NCBI RefSeq assembly: GCF_012935325.2
Contig: NZ_JABBYG020000027.1
Span: 1 to 64,000, forward strand
DNA length: 64,000 nucleotides
DNA from: Paenibacillus sp. PL91
Lineage (GTDB): Bacteria > Bacillota > Bacilli > Paenibacillales > Paenibacillaceae
Direction: 5' to 3'
A program made the position numbers and the translations under genes. Each line of letters opens with the position of its first letter. Position 1 is the first letter of the stretch. Below are positions 45,053 through 54,376 of this stretch, piece after piece. The notes beneath the pieces were generated by a model. The model made no database searches. It was not told where the DNA came from and saw only the letters and a list, made by a program, of their open reading frames with translations.

Positions 45053-45334
45053 ATGGGTCGCAGTTTAAAGAAAGGTCCGTTTATTGACGGTTACCTGCTT
45101 AAAAAAGTCGAGGTATTGAACGAAGCTGAGAAAAAGGTCGTTATCAAAACCTGGTCCCGCCGCTCGACCATTTTCCCGCAATTCATTGGTCACACGTTTG
45201 CAGTATATGACGGACGCAAGCACGTACCGGTATATGTAACGGAAGATATGGTTGGACACAAGCTTGGTGAATTTGCACCAACTCGTACGTACAAAGGCCA
45301 TGCTGGCGAAGACAAAAAAACGGGCAGACGTTAA
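45053..45334 (+). CDS. rpsS: 30S ribosomal protein S19
   Basis: Small-subunit head protein, 93 residues, starting GRSLKKGPFIDGYLLKK. ATG at 45053 after GGGAGG; an ATG at 45035 is ahead of that site and would not fit the family start. Confidence 0.97.
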   Translation: MGRSLKKGPFIDGYLLKKVEVLNEAEKKVVIKTWSRRSTIFPQFIGHTFAVYDGRKHVPVYVTEDMVGHKLGEFAPTRTYKGHAGEDKKTGRR

Positions 45335-45376
45335 TTTGCCCTTATCATCTTTCACTGAACGAGAGGAGGTTCCTAC

Positions 45377-45712
45377 ATGCCAGAAGCTAAAGCGCACGCT
45401 AAATTTATCCGTATTGCTCCCCGTAAAGCACAGCTTGTTGCGGATTTGATTCGCGGTAAACAAGTTGGCGAAGCAATCGCGATTTTGCGTCACACGCCTA
45501 AGTCTGCATCCCCAATTTTGGAGAAGCTGCTGAACTCTGCCATTGCTAACGCTGAGCACAACTATCAGCTAGACGTAAACAAATTGTTTATATCGCAAGC
45601 CTTCGTTAACCAAGGGCCAACGATGAAACGTTTCCGTCCTCGTGCGATGGGTCGCGCAAGCCGGATCAATAAAAGAACCAGCCACATTACCTTGGTGGTA
45701 TCTGAAAAATAA
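45377..45712 (+). CDS. rplV: 50S ribosomal protein L22
   Basis: Exit-tunnel protein, 111 residues. The beta-hairpin tip (FRPRAMGRASRINKRTSH, about 85-103) is of ordinary sequence. ATG at 45377 after GAGAGGAGG. Confidence 0.97.
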   Translation: MPEAKAHAKFIRIAPRKAQLVADLIRGKQVGEAIAILRHTPKSASPILEKLLNSAIANAEHNYQLDVNKLFISQAFVNQGPTMKRFRPRAMGRASRINKRTSHITLVVSEK

Positions 45713-45725
45713 GGAGGGATTACGT

Positions 45726-46388
45726 GTGGGTCAAAAGGTAAATCCAGTAGGCTTCCGGGTCGGAGTTATCCGTGATTGGGAGTCCAAATGGTTCGCGGGC
45801 AAAGATTTCGGCGATCTTCTTATGGAAGACGTTAGAATCCGTGAATATTTGAAAAACAAGCTGAAAGACGCAGCAGTTTCTCACATCGAGATCGAACGTG
45901 CAGCTAACCGCGTGAACGTAACGATTCAAACCGCAAAACCAGGTATGGTAATTGGTAAAGGCGGTTCCGAAGTAGAAAACCTACGTACTGAGCTTGGTAA
46001 AATCACTAAAGGCAAAAAAGTACACATCAACATCTCTGAAATCAAACATGCTGATCTTGACGCTATTCTTGTAGCTGAAAGCATCGCACAACAACTTGAG
46101 CGTCGTGTATCTTTCCGTCGCGCATTGAAGCAAGCAATTCAACGCTCCATGCGTTCAGGTGCTAAAGGGATTAAAACTGCAGTTAGCGGTCGTCTCGGTG
46201 GCGCGGAAATCGCACGTTCGGAAGGCTACAGCGAAGGAACAGTACCACTTCATACACTACGCGCTGATATTGATTACGGCACGGCAGAAGCGGCTACAAC
46301 ATACGGCCTTATCGGCGTTAAAGTATGGATCTATCGCGGCGAAGTCCTTCCGACTAAGAAGAAAGCTCCCCAGGAAGGAGGCAACTAA
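45726..46388 (+). CDS. rpsC: 30S ribosomal protein S3
   Basis: mRNA-entry protein, 220 residues, starting GQKVNPVGFRVGVIRDWES, with the KH-domain motif VIGKGGSEVENLR (about 77-89). GTG at 45726 lies 7 bases after AAGGAGGG. The open frame extends upstream to 45642 inside rplV, which is not used. Confidence 0.96.
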   Translation: MGQKVNPVGFRVGVIRDWESKWFAGKDFGDLLMEDVRIREYLKNKLKDAAVSHIEIERAANRVNVTIQTAKPGMVIGKGGSEVENLRTELGKITKGKKVHINISEIKHADLDAILVAESIAQQLERRVSFRRALKQAIQRSMRSGAKGIKTAVSGRLGGAEIARSEGYSEGTVPLHTLRADIDYGTAEAATTYGLIGVKVWIYRGEVLPTKKKAPQEGGN

Positions 46389-46390
46389 TC

Positions 46391-46825
46391 ATGTTGGTAC
46401 CTAAACGTGTCAAACACCGCAAACAACAACGCGGTCATATGAAGGGTCGCGCTAAAGGCGGCACTACAGTAGCATTCGGCGAATTTGGTCTTCAAGCTCT
46501 AGAACCATCATGGATCACTAACCGTCAGATCGAAGCGGCTCGTATTGCAATGACTCGCTACATCAAACGTGGTGGTAAAGTATGGATCAAGATTTTCCCT
46601 GCCAAACCAATTACTCAAAAGCCTCTTGAAGTGCGTATGGGTAGTGGTAAAGGTAACGTTGAGAAATGGGTAGCCGTAGTTAAACCAGGTAAAATCCTGT
46701 TTGAACTTGCTGGTGTATCCGAAGAAACCGCTCGTGAAGCGATGCGTCTTGCGGCTCATAAATTGCCAATCAAGACTAAATTCGTGAAACGTGAAGAAGT
46801 GGGTGGTGAAGCAAATGAAAGCTAG
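46391..46825 (+). CDS. rplP: 50S ribosomal protein L16
   Basis: Helps position A-site tRNA; 144 residues, starting LVPKRVKHRKQQRGHMKGRA. ATG at 46391, two bases after the rpsC stop; GGAGG lies within the rpsC end. It overlaps rpmC by 11 bases. Confidence 0.97.
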   Translation: MLVPKRVKHRKQQRGHMKGRAKGGTTVAFGEFGLQALEPSWITNRQIEAARIAMTRYIKRGGKVWIKIFPAKPITQKPLEVRMGSGKGNVEKWVAVVKPGKILFELAGVSEETAREAMRLAAHKLPIKTKFVKREEVGGEANES

Positions 46826-47015
46826 TGAATTTAGAAACCTAACCTCTGCTGAGCTTGAACAACAGGTCGCTGGTTTTAAAGAAGAGCTTTTCAATCTTCG
46901 TTTCCAACTGGCTACTGGCCAATTGGATAACCCGACTCGGATCCGTGATGTGCGTAAAGGAATTGCTCGTGCTAAAACGATTTTGCGTGAAAGAGAACTC
47001 GGAATTAGCAGCTAG
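46815..47015 (+). CDS. rpmC: 50S ribosomal protein L29
   Basis: Tunnel-exit protein of 66 residues, starting KASEFRNLTSAELEQQV. ATG at 46815 lies inside the last codons of rplP, with GGTGG just upstream. Confidence 0.96.
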   Translation: MKASEFRNLTSAELEQQVAGFKEELFNLRFQLATGQLDNPTRIRDVRKGIARAKTILRERELGISS

Positions 47016-47065
47016 TCTATCCCTTACATGAATGCATAAACACGGCTGAAGGAAGGAGGAAGAAC

Positions 47066-47329
47066 ATGAGTGAACGCAATGCCCGTAAAGTTCTAATCGG
47101 CAAAGTGGTAAGCGACAAAATGGACAAAACAATCGTAGTTGCTATTGAAACATATAAAAAACACGATTTGTACCATAAACGCATTAAAGTTACGAAAAAA
47201 TTTAAAGCGCACGATGAGAACAACCAAGCTAAAATTGGTGATATCGTGAAAATCATGGAGACTCGTCCGCTTTCGAAAGACAAGCGCTTCAGACTCGTAG
47301 AAGTTGTGGAAGTAGCTGTTATTATTTAA
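47066..47329 (+). CDS. rpsQ: 30S ribosomal protein S17
   Basis: Primary 16S rRNA binder, 87 residues, with VSDKMDKTIVVAIETYKKH near 18-36. ATG at 47066 after AAGGAGGAAG. Confidence 0.97.
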   Translation: MSERNARKVLIGKVVSDKMDKTIVVAIETYKKHDLYHKRIKVTKKFKAHDENNQAKIGDIVKIMETRPLSKDKRFRLVEVVEVAVII

Positions 47330-47376
47330 TGAGCGTATGCAGTGCCTGAGCATTTTTCCGAAAGGAGGACGTTGAA

Positions 47377-47745
47377 ATGATTCAACCATTTTCGCGCTTA
47401 GCGGTTGCTGACAACTCCGGCGCAAAAGAATTGATGTGTATCCGTGTACTTGGTGGAACGGGACGTCGCGTTGGTCACATCGGCGATTTGATCGTTTGCT
47501 CAGTAAAACAAGCAACACCAGGCGGCGTTGTCAAAAAGGGTGACGTTGTTAAAGCGGTTATCGTTCGTACAAAGCGTTCGGTTCGTCGTAAAGACGGTTC
47601 GTACATCGCATTTGATGAGAATGCTGCTGTAATTGTAAAAGAAGATAAAAGCCCACGCGGTACTCGTATCTTTGGACCTGTTGCCCGTGAACTTCGCGAT
47701 AAAGATTTCATGAAAATCGTATCGCTAGCACCAGAAGTAATCTAA
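47377..47745 (+). CDS. rplN: 50S ribosomal protein L14
   Basis: Intersubunit protein, 122 residues, starting IQPFSRLAVADNSGAKE. ATG at 47377 after AAAGGAGG. Confidence 0.97.
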   Translation: MIQPFSRLAVADNSGAKELMCIRVLGGTGRRVGHIGDLIVCSVKQATPGGVVKKGDVVKAVIVRTKRSVRRKDGSYIAFDENAAVIVKEDKSPRGTRIFGPVARELRDKDFMKIVSLAPEVI

Positions 47746-47791
47746 GAACCTATATAAGCTTGAAAGCACAAGCGTGCAGGAGGTGTAACTC

Positions 47792-48145
47792 ATGCCAAGG
47801 CTGAAAAAAATTCTCGAATCCCATAATAACAAATTGCACGTGAAAAAAGACGACACGGTTATCGTCATTACCGGTAAAGACAAAGGTAAGAAGGGCCGCG
47901 TTATCGCTGCGTATCCGCGTGAAAATCGCGTTCTCGTAGAAGGTGTTAACACTGTTAAGAAACATACTCGTCCATCGCAAGCTAATCCACAGGGCGGTAT
48001 TATCGAACAAGAAGCGCCAATTCACGTTTCAAACGTTATGCACATCGATCCGAAGAGCGGTAAAGTAACACGTATCGGATACAAAGTGCTAGACAACGGC
48101 AAGAAAGTTCGGATCGCTAAACGTTCCGGAGAAGTAATCGACTAA
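47792..48145 (+). CDS. rplX: 50S ribosomal protein L24
   Basis: Assembly initiator with a KOW domain (DDTVIVITGKDKGKKGRV, about 19-36), 117 residues. ATG at 47792 after AGGAGGTG. Confidence 0.97.
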   Translation: MPRLKKILESHNNKLHVKKDDTVIVITGKDKGKKGRVIAAYPRENRVLVEGVNTVKKHTRPSQANPQGGIIEQEAPIHVSNVMHIDPKSGKVTRIGYKVLDNGKKVRIAKRSGEVID

Positions 48146-48176
48146 TCGTTACGGTAGGAAAGGAGGTCCATGATCA

Positions 48177-48719
48177 ATGGCAGCAAGATTGAAAGGTCGT
48201 TTCTTAAACGAAATAACTCCTGCTCTTATGCAGAAGTTCAACTATACGTCTGTTATGCAAGTGCCAAAAATTGAGAAGGTAGTTATCAACATGGGGGTAG
48301 GCGAAGCGGTTTCCAATTCGAAAATCCTTGATGTAGCTGTTGAAGAACTACGTATCATTTCTGGTCAAAAACCAGTCGTTACTCGTGCGAAGAAGTCTAT
48401 TGCAGGCTTCAAACTTCGTGAGAACATGCCAATCGGGGTTAAAGTTACATTGCGCGGCGAGCGTATGTACCATTTCCTAGATAAACTGTTCAACATCTCT
48501 CTACCGCGTGTACGTGACTTCCGCGGTGTATCGAACAAAGCTTTTGACGGTCGCGGTAACTATACGCTTGGCTTGAAAGAGCAATTGATATTCCCAGAGA
48601 TCGAGTACGATAAAGTCGATAAAGTGCGCGGTATGGACATCGTCATCGTCACGACGGCAAAAACGGACGAAGAATCTCGTGAATTGCTGACCCAAATGGG
48701 CATGCCGTTCACGAAGTAA
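48177..48719 (+). CDS. rplE: 50S ribosomal protein L5
   Basis: Contacts 5S rRNA and P-site tRNA; 180 residues. Contains NYTLGLKEQLIFPEI and the DIVIVTTAKTDEES segment. ATG at 48177 after AAAGGAGG. Confidence 0.97.
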   Translation: MAARLKGRFLNEITPALMQKFNYTSVMQVPKIEKVVINMGVGEAVSNSKILDVAVEELRIISGQKPVVTRAKKSIAGFKLRENMPIGVKVTLRGERMYHFLDKLFNISLPRVRDFRGVSNKAFDGRGNYTLGLKEQLIFPEIEYDKVDKVRGMDIVIVTTAKTDEESRELLTQMGMPFTK

Positions 48720-48745
48720 TCCACTTTTAGGAGGTGTAATACCCA

Positions 48746-48931
48746 GTGGCAAAAACTTCGATGAAAGTGAAGCAACAACGCACACCGAAATTTAAAGTGC
48801 GCGCGTATACGCGCTGTGAGCGTTGCGGCCGTCCGCATTCTGTTTTGCAAAAGTTTAAAATTTGCCGGATTTGTTTCCGTGAGTTAGCACATAAGGGCCA
48901 GATTCCTGGCGTTAAAAAAGCAAGCTGGTAA
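48746..48931 (+). CDS. rpsN: 30S ribosomal protein S14, zinc-binding type
   Basis: The short 61-residue S14 with two CxxC motifs (CERCG near 24 and CRIC near 40), so it needs zinc. A zinc-free version, if present, is elsewhere. GTG start at 48746 after AGGAGGTG. Confidence 0.97.
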   Translation: MAKTSMKVKQQRTPKFKVRAYTRCERCGRPHSVLQKFKICRICFRELAHKGQIPGVKKASW

Positions 48932-48961
48932 TCAGCCTAGTTTGGGAAGGAGGTTAACACA

Positions 48962-49360
48962 ATGGTTATGTCTGATCCGGTTGCAGATATGTTGACGCGT
49001 ATTCGTAACGCGAATGTCGTTCGTCACGAGACCGTGGAAATGCCCGCTTCGAAAATGAAGAAGCAAATCGCTGAGATTTTGAAGCGCGAGGGTTTTATCC
49101 GCGACGCTGAATATATCGAAGACAATAAACAAGGGATTATCCGTATTTTCTTGAAATACGGCCCTAACCAAGAGCGCGTTATTACTGGCTTGAAACGTAT
49201 TTCGAAACCAGGCCTTCGCGTTTATACACAATCAACTGAAATCCCTCGTGTACTCGGTGGACTTGGAATTGCAATTATTTCCACTTCCAAAGGGATTATG
49301 ACTGATAAAGAAGCTCGTCAGGTTAAATCCGGCGGCGAAGTAGTTTGCTACGTTTGGTAA
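48962..49360 (+). CDS. rpsH: 30S ribosomal protein S8
   Basis: Central-domain 16S rRNA binder, 132 residues, starting VMSDPVADMLTRIRNAN and ending with GGEVVCYVW. ATG at 48962 after AAGGAGG; a second ATG at 48968 is two codons later. Confidence 0.97.
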   Translation: MVMSDPVADMLTRIRNANVVRHETVEMPASKMKKQIAEILKREGFIRDAEYIEDNKQGIIRIFLKYGPNQERVITGLKRISKPGLRVYTQSTEIPRVLGGLGIAIISTSKGIMTDKEARQVKSGGEVVCYVW

Positions 49361-49391
49361 GTAACAAGTCATAAAGATAGGAGGTGTAACA

Positions 49392-49934
49392 ATGTCCCGT
49401 ATTGGTCGCAAACCAATCCAAGTGCCTAACGGCGTTACAATTAGCTTGGACAACACAGTTATTACTGTAAAAGGACCTAAAGGATCGCTTTCTCGTGAAA
49501 TTCACAAAGAAATGAAAGTGAATGTAACGGAAACGGAAATTCTTGTAGAACGTCCTTCCGATAATAAATTGCATCGTTCGTTGCACGGAACTACTCGCAG
49601 CATCATCGCTAACATGGTGAGCGGCGTTACAGAAGGCTTCTCCAAAAACTTGGAGCTAGTTGGCGTAGGTTACCGTGCTAACAAAACTGGTGATAAAATC
49701 GTTCTTAACGTTGGTTACTCTCACCCAGTCGAAATTGCTCCAGATAACGGCATCGAGTTTGACGTACCTGCTAACACAAAGATTACTGTTCGCGGTATCG
49801 ATAAAGAGCTCGTTGGTGCAACTGCAGCAAAAATTCGTTCCGTACGTGAACCAGAACCGTATAAAGGTAAAGGTATCAAGTACGAAGGCGAGCGCATCAT
49901 CCGTAAAGAAGGTAAAGCTGGTAAGAAAAAATAA
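49392..49934 (+). CDS. rplF: 50S ribosomal protein L6
   Basis: Near the sarcin-ricin loop, 180 residues, starting SRIGRKPIQVPNGV and with the C-terminal EPEPYKGKGIKYEGE signature. ATG at 49392 after AGGAGGTG. Confidence 0.97.
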   Translation: MSRIGRKPIQVPNGVTISLDNTVITVKGPKGSLSREIHKEMKVNVTETEILVERPSDNKLHRSLHGTTRSIIANMVSGVTEGFSKNLELVGVGYRANKTGDKIVLNVGYSHPVEIAPDNGIEFDVPANTKITVRGIDKELVGATAAKIRSVREPEPYKGKGIKYEGERIIRKEGKAGKKK

Positions 49935-49994
49935 GCAAACGGATCGTTTGCTTAAGATAGCGTCTTAAGGCATAAGGAAAGGAGTGAACCTTGA

Positions 49995-50363
49995 ATGATT
50001 ACGAAAGGCGACAAAAACAAGGCTCGTCTGAAAAGACACCTTCGTGTTCGTAAAAAAATTAACGGTACAGCTGCACGTCCGCGTCTATCTGTATTCCGTT
50101 CCTCCAAGCATATGTATGCACAATTAATCGACGATGTTGCAGGTGTAACAATCGCTTCCGCATCCACGCAGGATAAAGAGCTGGTTGAAGCAGTTGGCAA
50201 CGGTGGTAACATCGATGCAGCAACAAAGGTCGGAGAATTGATTGCGAAACGCGCTCAAGCTAAGGGTGTATCCCAAGTAGTATTTGATCGCGGCGGTTAC
50301 TTGTATCACGGCAGAATTCAGGCGCTTGCTACAGCAGCTCGCGAAGCTGGCCTTGAATTCTAA
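49995..50363 (+). CDS. rplR: 50S ribosomal protein L18
   Basis: 5S rRNA binder, 122 residues, with a basic N-terminus and AKGVSQVVFDRGGYLYHGR near the C-terminus. ATG at 49995 after AAAGGAG. Confidence 0.97.
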   Translation: MITKGDKNKARLKRHLRVRKKINGTAARPRLSVFRSSKHMYAQLIDDVAGVTIASASTQDKELVEAVGNGGNIDAATKVGELIAKRAQAKGVSQVVFDRGGYLYHGRIQALATAAREAGLEF

Positions 50364-50393
50364 TCGACTTTATTTATAAGGAGGTTAAACGAC

Positions 50394-50891
50394 TTGCGTG
50401 TAGATCCAAATACGTTAGAACTGACTGAAAAAGTTGTTAATATCAATCGCGTATCTAAAGTTGTAAAAGGCGGACGCCGTTTCAGCTTTAGTGCACTTGT
50501 AGTAGTCGGCGACGGTAAAGGCTACGTTGGCGCAGGGATCGGTAAAGCAGGCGAAGTACCTGATGCAATCCGCAAAGGTATCGAAGATGCTAAGAAAAAC
50601 CTGATCCACGTACCAATCGTAGGAACGACTATTCCTCACCTTGTACTCGGACATTTCGGCGCAGGTGAAGTTCTTCTGAAGCCAGCTTCCGAAGGTACTG
50701 GCGTTATCGCTGGCGGCCCAGTTCGTGCAGTACTTGAACTTGCTGGTGTCGGCGACATCTTGACGAAATCGCTAGGTTCTTCGAACTCCATGAATATGGT
50801 TAACGCAACGCTTGAAGGTCTTTCCCGTCTTAAACGCGTGGAAGATGTTGCAAAGCTTCGTGGAAAAACAGTCGAAGAGCTGTTACGCTAA
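50394..50891 (+). CDS. rpsE: 30S ribosomal protein S5
   Basis: Decoding-fidelity protein, 165 residues. The N-terminal loop VVKGGRRFSFSALVVVGD keeps the usual residues where spectinomycin resistance changes arise. TTG start at 50394 after AAGGAGG. Confidence 0.96.
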   Translation: MRVDPNTLELTEKVVNINRVSKVVKGGRRFSFSALVVVGDGKGYVGAGIGKAGEVPDAIRKGIEDAKKNLIHVPIVGTTIPHLVLGHFGAGEVLLKPASEGTGVIAGGPVRAVLELAGVGDILTKSLGSSNSMNMVNATLEGLSRLKRVEDVAKLRGKTVEELLR

Positions 50892-50904
50892 GGAGGGAAA
50901 TAAG

Positions 50905-51084
50905 ATGGCAAAATTGCAAATCACCCTCGTTCGCAGTTTAATCGGTCGCAACGAGAAACAACGTGCAACGGTTGAATCTTTCGGTCTTAAAAAGATTCGT
51001 CAGGCAGTTGTTTTGAACGATAGCCCAGCTATCCGTGGCATGGTTAACACTGTTAGTCACTTGGTAAAAGTAGAAGAAGTATAA
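50905..51084 (+). CDS. rpmD: 50S ribosomal protein L30
   Basis: Short protein of 59 residues, starting AKLQITLVRSLIGRNEKQR. ATG at 50905 after AAGGAGGG. Upstream in-frame codons lie in rpsE and are not used. Confidence 0.97.
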   Translation: MAKLQITLVRSLIGRNEKQRATVESFGLKKIRQAVVLNDSPAIRGMVNTVSHLVKVEEV

Positions 51085-51130
51085 GAATAGATTTTTTGTT
51101 ACAAGAAATAAATAAGGAGGTGCACGAACG

Positions 51131-51571
51131 ATGAAATTGCATGAGCTAGCACCAGCACCGGGCTCAACCCAAGCGCCTAAGCGCAAAGGTCGCGGTATCG
51201 GTTCCGGTAACGGTAAAACGGCCGGTAAAGGTCACAAAGGTCAAAACGCTCGTTCCGGCGGCGGCGTTCGTCCTGGTTTCGAGGGCGGACAAAACCCTTT
51301 GTATCGTCGAGTGCCGAAACGTGGATTTAACAACCCGTTCCGCAAAGAGTACGCAATTGTCAACATTGAAGAGCTAAATGCGTTTGCAGCAGGTACTGAA
51401 GTCACTCCAGAAGTTCTTATCGAGACTGGGATCGTAAAGAACCCGCTCGCAGGAATTAAAATTTTGGGTAATGGTGAAGTTAGCGTTACACTTACTGTGA
51501 AAGCAAACAAGTTCTCTCAATCTGCGGTAGAGAAAATCCAGGCTGCCGGCGGTAAAACCGAGGTGATCTAA
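51131..51571 (+). CDS. rplO: 50S ribosomal protein L15
   Basis: 146 residues with a long basic, glycine-rich N-terminal extension (GRGIGSGNGKTAGKGHKGQ near 22-40) that threads into rRNA. ATG at 51131 after AAGGAGGTG. Its stop codon directly abuts the secY start. Confidence 0.97.
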   Translation: MKLHELAPAPGSTQAPKRKGRGIGSGNGKTAGKGHKGQNARSGGGVRPGFEGGQNPLYRRVPKRGFNNPFRKEYAIVNIEELNAFAAGTEVTPEVLIETGIVKNPLAGIKILGNGEVSVTLTVKANKFSQSAVEKIQAAGGKTEVI

Positions 51572-52873
51572 TTGTTCAAGACCGTGTCCAATATCTGGAA
51601 AGTGGCGGATCTTCGTACAAGGATCCTCTTCACCCTTTTCATCCTTTTAGTATACCGTATCGGTTCTTTTATCCCGGTACCCGATGTAAACAAAGATGTG
51701 TTTAAGCAGGTTGATGCAGCCGGTGCGGATCTGTTCGGCTTGCTTAACACGTTTTCCGGCGGTGCTTTGTTCCAATTCTCTATCTTCGCAATCGGAATTA
51801 CGCCTTACATTACAGCGTCGATTATCGTACAGCTGTTATCGATGGACGTTATTCCTAAATTTGCGGAGTGGGCAAAGGAAGGCGAGAACGGTAAACGTAA
51901 ACTCGCGCAAATCACTCGTTATGGAACGATTGTTCTTGGTTTGATCCAAGGTTTCGCAACAGCAATCGGATTTAACCGTCAATACGGTTATGAGATGATT
52001 GTTGGTGCAACATTCGTTGACTACTTACTCATCGCGATCATCCTGACGGCAGGTACTGCATTCTTGATGTGGCTCGGTGAGCAAATTACGGAAAAGGGAA
52101 TCGGAAATGGTATTTCCATTCTTATCTTTGCAGCAATTGCAGCTGGTATTCCTGGACACATTCGTACGATCGTACAAGATCAGTTCGTAGGTGCCCAAGA
52201 TCAACTGTTCTTGAACATCATCAAAATGGTACTGATTCTGATTGCGATTATCGCGATCATCGTCGGTGTTATATTCGTACAACAAGGTATTCGTAAAATT
52301 CCAGTTCAATACGCTAAACGCGTCGTTGGACGGAAAATGTACGGCGGACAATCGACACACATTCCGATGAAAGTGAACGGCGCAGGCGTTATACCGGTCA
52401 TTTTCGCGGTTTCACTTATCATGTTCCCGATTACGATTGCGCAGTTCTGGTCTACTCAGGTCTGGGCAAAATGGATTATTGACAATATGAACTATGACAG
52501 ACCTCTTGGTATGGTATTGTATGTATTGTTAATTATCGGTTTTACCTTCTTCTACACATTCGTGCAAATTAATCCAGTGCAAATGGCTGATCAGATGAAG
52601 AAAAACGGTGGATACATCCCTGGCATTCGTCCAGGCAAACCGACCTCGTCATACCTAACACGCGTTATGTCGCGTATTACATTGACGGGTGCGATCTTCC
52701 TTGCTATCATCTCTGTTCTGCCAGTGTTTTTCGGAGCACTCGCTGGATTACCGCGCTCAGTGCAGCTAGGCGGCACCTCGTTGCTTATCGTTATCGGTGT
52801 TGCACTGGATACGATGAAACAAATTGAGAGCCAGTTGATCAAACGCCATTACAAAGGGTTTATCAATAAATAA
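51572..52873 (+). CDS. secY: Preprotein translocase subunit SecY
   Basis: Channel of the Sec secretion system, 433 residues with ten predicted membrane helices. The plug region and LFGLLNTFSGGALFQFSIFA near 51-70 and the cytoplasmic loop with GGYIPGIRPGKPT near 345 are characteristic. TTG start at 51572 follows AGGTGATC and touches the rplO stop. Confidence 0.96.
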   Translation: MFKTVSNIWKVADLRTRILFTLFILLVYRIGSFIPVPDVNKDVFKQVDAAGADLFGLLNTFSGGALFQFSIFAIGITPYITASIIVQLLSMDVIPKFAEWAKEGENGKRKLAQITRYGTIVLGLIQGFATAIGFNRQYGYEMIVGATFVDYLLIAIILTAGTAFLMWLGEQITEKGIGNGISILIFAAIAAGIPGHIRTIVQDQFVGAQDQLFLNIIKMVLILIAIIAIIVGVIFVQQGIRKIPVQYAKRVVGRKMYGGQSTHIPMKVNGAGVIPVIFAVSLIMFPITIAQFWSTQVWAKWIIDNMNYDRPLGMVLYVLLIIGFTFFYTFVQINPVQMADQMKKNGGYIPGIRPGKPTSSYLTRVMSRITLTGAIFLAIISVLPVFFGALAGLPRSVQLGGTSLLIVIGVALDTMKQIESQLIKRHYKGFINK

Positions 52874-52941
52874 CAATAGGTTCTGACCGGGCTTCCGCGT
52901 TCGTCAACTAGCGTTGTGCGGCAGCCCGCCCGAGCCTATTG
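52874..52941 (+). other. Intercistronic foldback between secY and adk
   Basis: CAATAGG (52874-52880) pairs with CCTATTG (52935-52941), and inside it CGGGCTTCCGC can pair with GCGGCAGCCCG. No T-run follows. It probably shapes adk expression within the operon. Confidence 0.5.
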
Positions 52942-52964
52942 TGCTTAAAGCGAGGAACTCAGCG

Positions 52965-53615
52965 ATGAACATTTTATTCATGGGCCCTCCGGGAGCCGGC
53001 AAAGGTACACAAGCGGAACGGATCGTTGAAGAGTTCGGCATTCCTCATATTTCCACTGGCGATGCTTTCCGCCTCGCTATGAAACAAGGAACCGCACTTG
53101 GACTCAAAGCGAAGGAGTATGTCGATCAAGGACTGCTCGTTCCCGATGAGATCACGAACGGTATTGTGAAGGAAAGACTTGAAGCAGACGATTGCAAAAA
53201 TGGATTTTTGCTTGACGGGTTTCCTCGCACACTGCAGCAAGCTGAAGCACTAGATGCTATGCTTGCGGAGCTCGGCCGCAAAATTGACCATGTTGTAAAT
53301 TTAAAAGTTGATCGCAGTTTGCTGCTTGCTCGTTTGACGGGCAGACGCATATCTAGAACGACAGGTACGACTTATCATGTAATCTTTAACCCGCCTAAGG
53401 TCGAAGGTATCTGCGACAAGGACGGCGGCGAATTGTATCAGCGTTCTGATGATACAGAGGAAAAGGTCGGAACTCGTTTGGACGAATATACATCCAAAAC
53501 CGCGCCTCTACTCGATTACTACAATGCTAAGGGTCTCCTACGCGAAGTCGACGGCGAGAAGGATATCGATGTTGTAACATCTGACATTGCTTCCATCTTG
53601 AGAGGTTCATTGTAA
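52965..53615 (+). CDS. adk: Adenylate kinase
   Basis: Balances AMP, ADP and ATP. The 216-residue long form has P-loop GPPGAGKGT (7-15), DGFPRT (84-89) and a lid domain (about 125-163). The lid positions that hold zinc in Gram-positive enzymes (C130, C133, C150, D153 in B. subtilis) are here S130, T133, C150 and D153, so two ligands are missing and zinc binding is doubtful. ATG at 52965 after GCGAGG; the frame opens earlier at 52914 without support. It overlaps map by one base. Confidence 0.97.
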   Translation: MNILFMGPPGAGKGTQAERIVEEFGIPHISTGDAFRLAMKQGTALGLKAKEYVDQGLLVPDEITNGIVKERLEADDCKNGFLLDGFPRTLQQAEALDAMLAELGRKIDHVVNLKVDRSLLLARLTGRRISRTTGTTYHVIFNPPKVEGICDKDGGELYQRSDDTEEKVGTRLDEYTSKTAPLLDYYNAKGLLREVDGEKDIDVVTSDIASILRGSL

Positions 53616-54373
53616 TGATAATATGCAAATCCGAATCGGAGCTGCAATTTATGAGGGAAGCTGGACGCATTGTTGCGGAAACGCATCGATTGATGTCGGA
53701 AGCTGTGAAACCAGGCATCACAACTCGTGAGCTTGACCAAATCGCTGAAACGTACATTAAGAGTCAAAATGCGATCCCTTCCTTTAAAGGTTACAATGGT
53801 TTCCCTTCCAGCATTTGCGCTTCTGTGAATGACGAGCTGGTGCACGGCTTCCCTGGGTCTCGCAAGTTGAACGAAGGCGATATAATCAGTATCGATATCG
53901 GTGCGCAGTTTGAAGGCTATCACGGCGATTCGGCTTGGACCTATGCGGTAGGAGCCGTAACGCCTGAAGTACAAAAGCTGCTTGATGTGACGGAAGCATC
54001 GCTTTATGCGGGACTTGCGCTAGTCAAACCAGATATTAGACTATATACAATTTCGCATGCTATTCAGAAGGTTATTGAAGATGCAGGATTCTCCGTAGTA
54101 AGGGAATACGTAGGGCACGGAATCGGCGCGGACCTCCATGAGGAACCACAAATACCGAACTACGGCATACCAGATCGCGGACCTCGTCTGAAGACCGGAA
54201 TGGTGCTTGCAATCGAACCAATGGTTAATATCGGTGAACGATATGTCCGGACGCTCGAAGACAATTGGACGGTTGTAACGGAAGACAGCTCATGGTGCGC
54301 TCATTTTGAGCATACAGTAGCTGTTACAGAGGACGGCTTTGAAATATTGACCATTTTGCCGCAGCAGCCATAG
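53615..54373 (+). CDS. map: Methionine aminopeptidase, type I
   Basis: Removes initiator methionine. The 252-residue protein has the pita-bread fold with metal ligands in DIGAQFEGYHGDSAWT (Asp pair), GHGIGADLHEEP (His) and IEPMVNIG and EHTVAV (Glu pair). ATG at 53615 overlaps the adk stop. The adk-map-infA order is standard. Confidence 0.97.
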   Translation: MIICKSESELQFMREAGRIVAETHRLMSEAVKPGITTRELDQIAETYIKSQNAIPSFKGYNGFPSSICASVNDELVHGFPGSRKLNEGDIISIDIGAQFEGYHGDSAWTYAVGAVTPEVQKLLDVTEASLYAGLALVKPDIRLYTISHAIQKVIEDAGFSVVREYVGHGIGADLHEEPQIPNYGIPDRGPRLKTGMVLAIEPMVNIGERYVRTLEDNWTVVTEDSSWCAHFEHTVAVTEDGFEILTILPQQP

Positions 54374-54376
54374 TCT

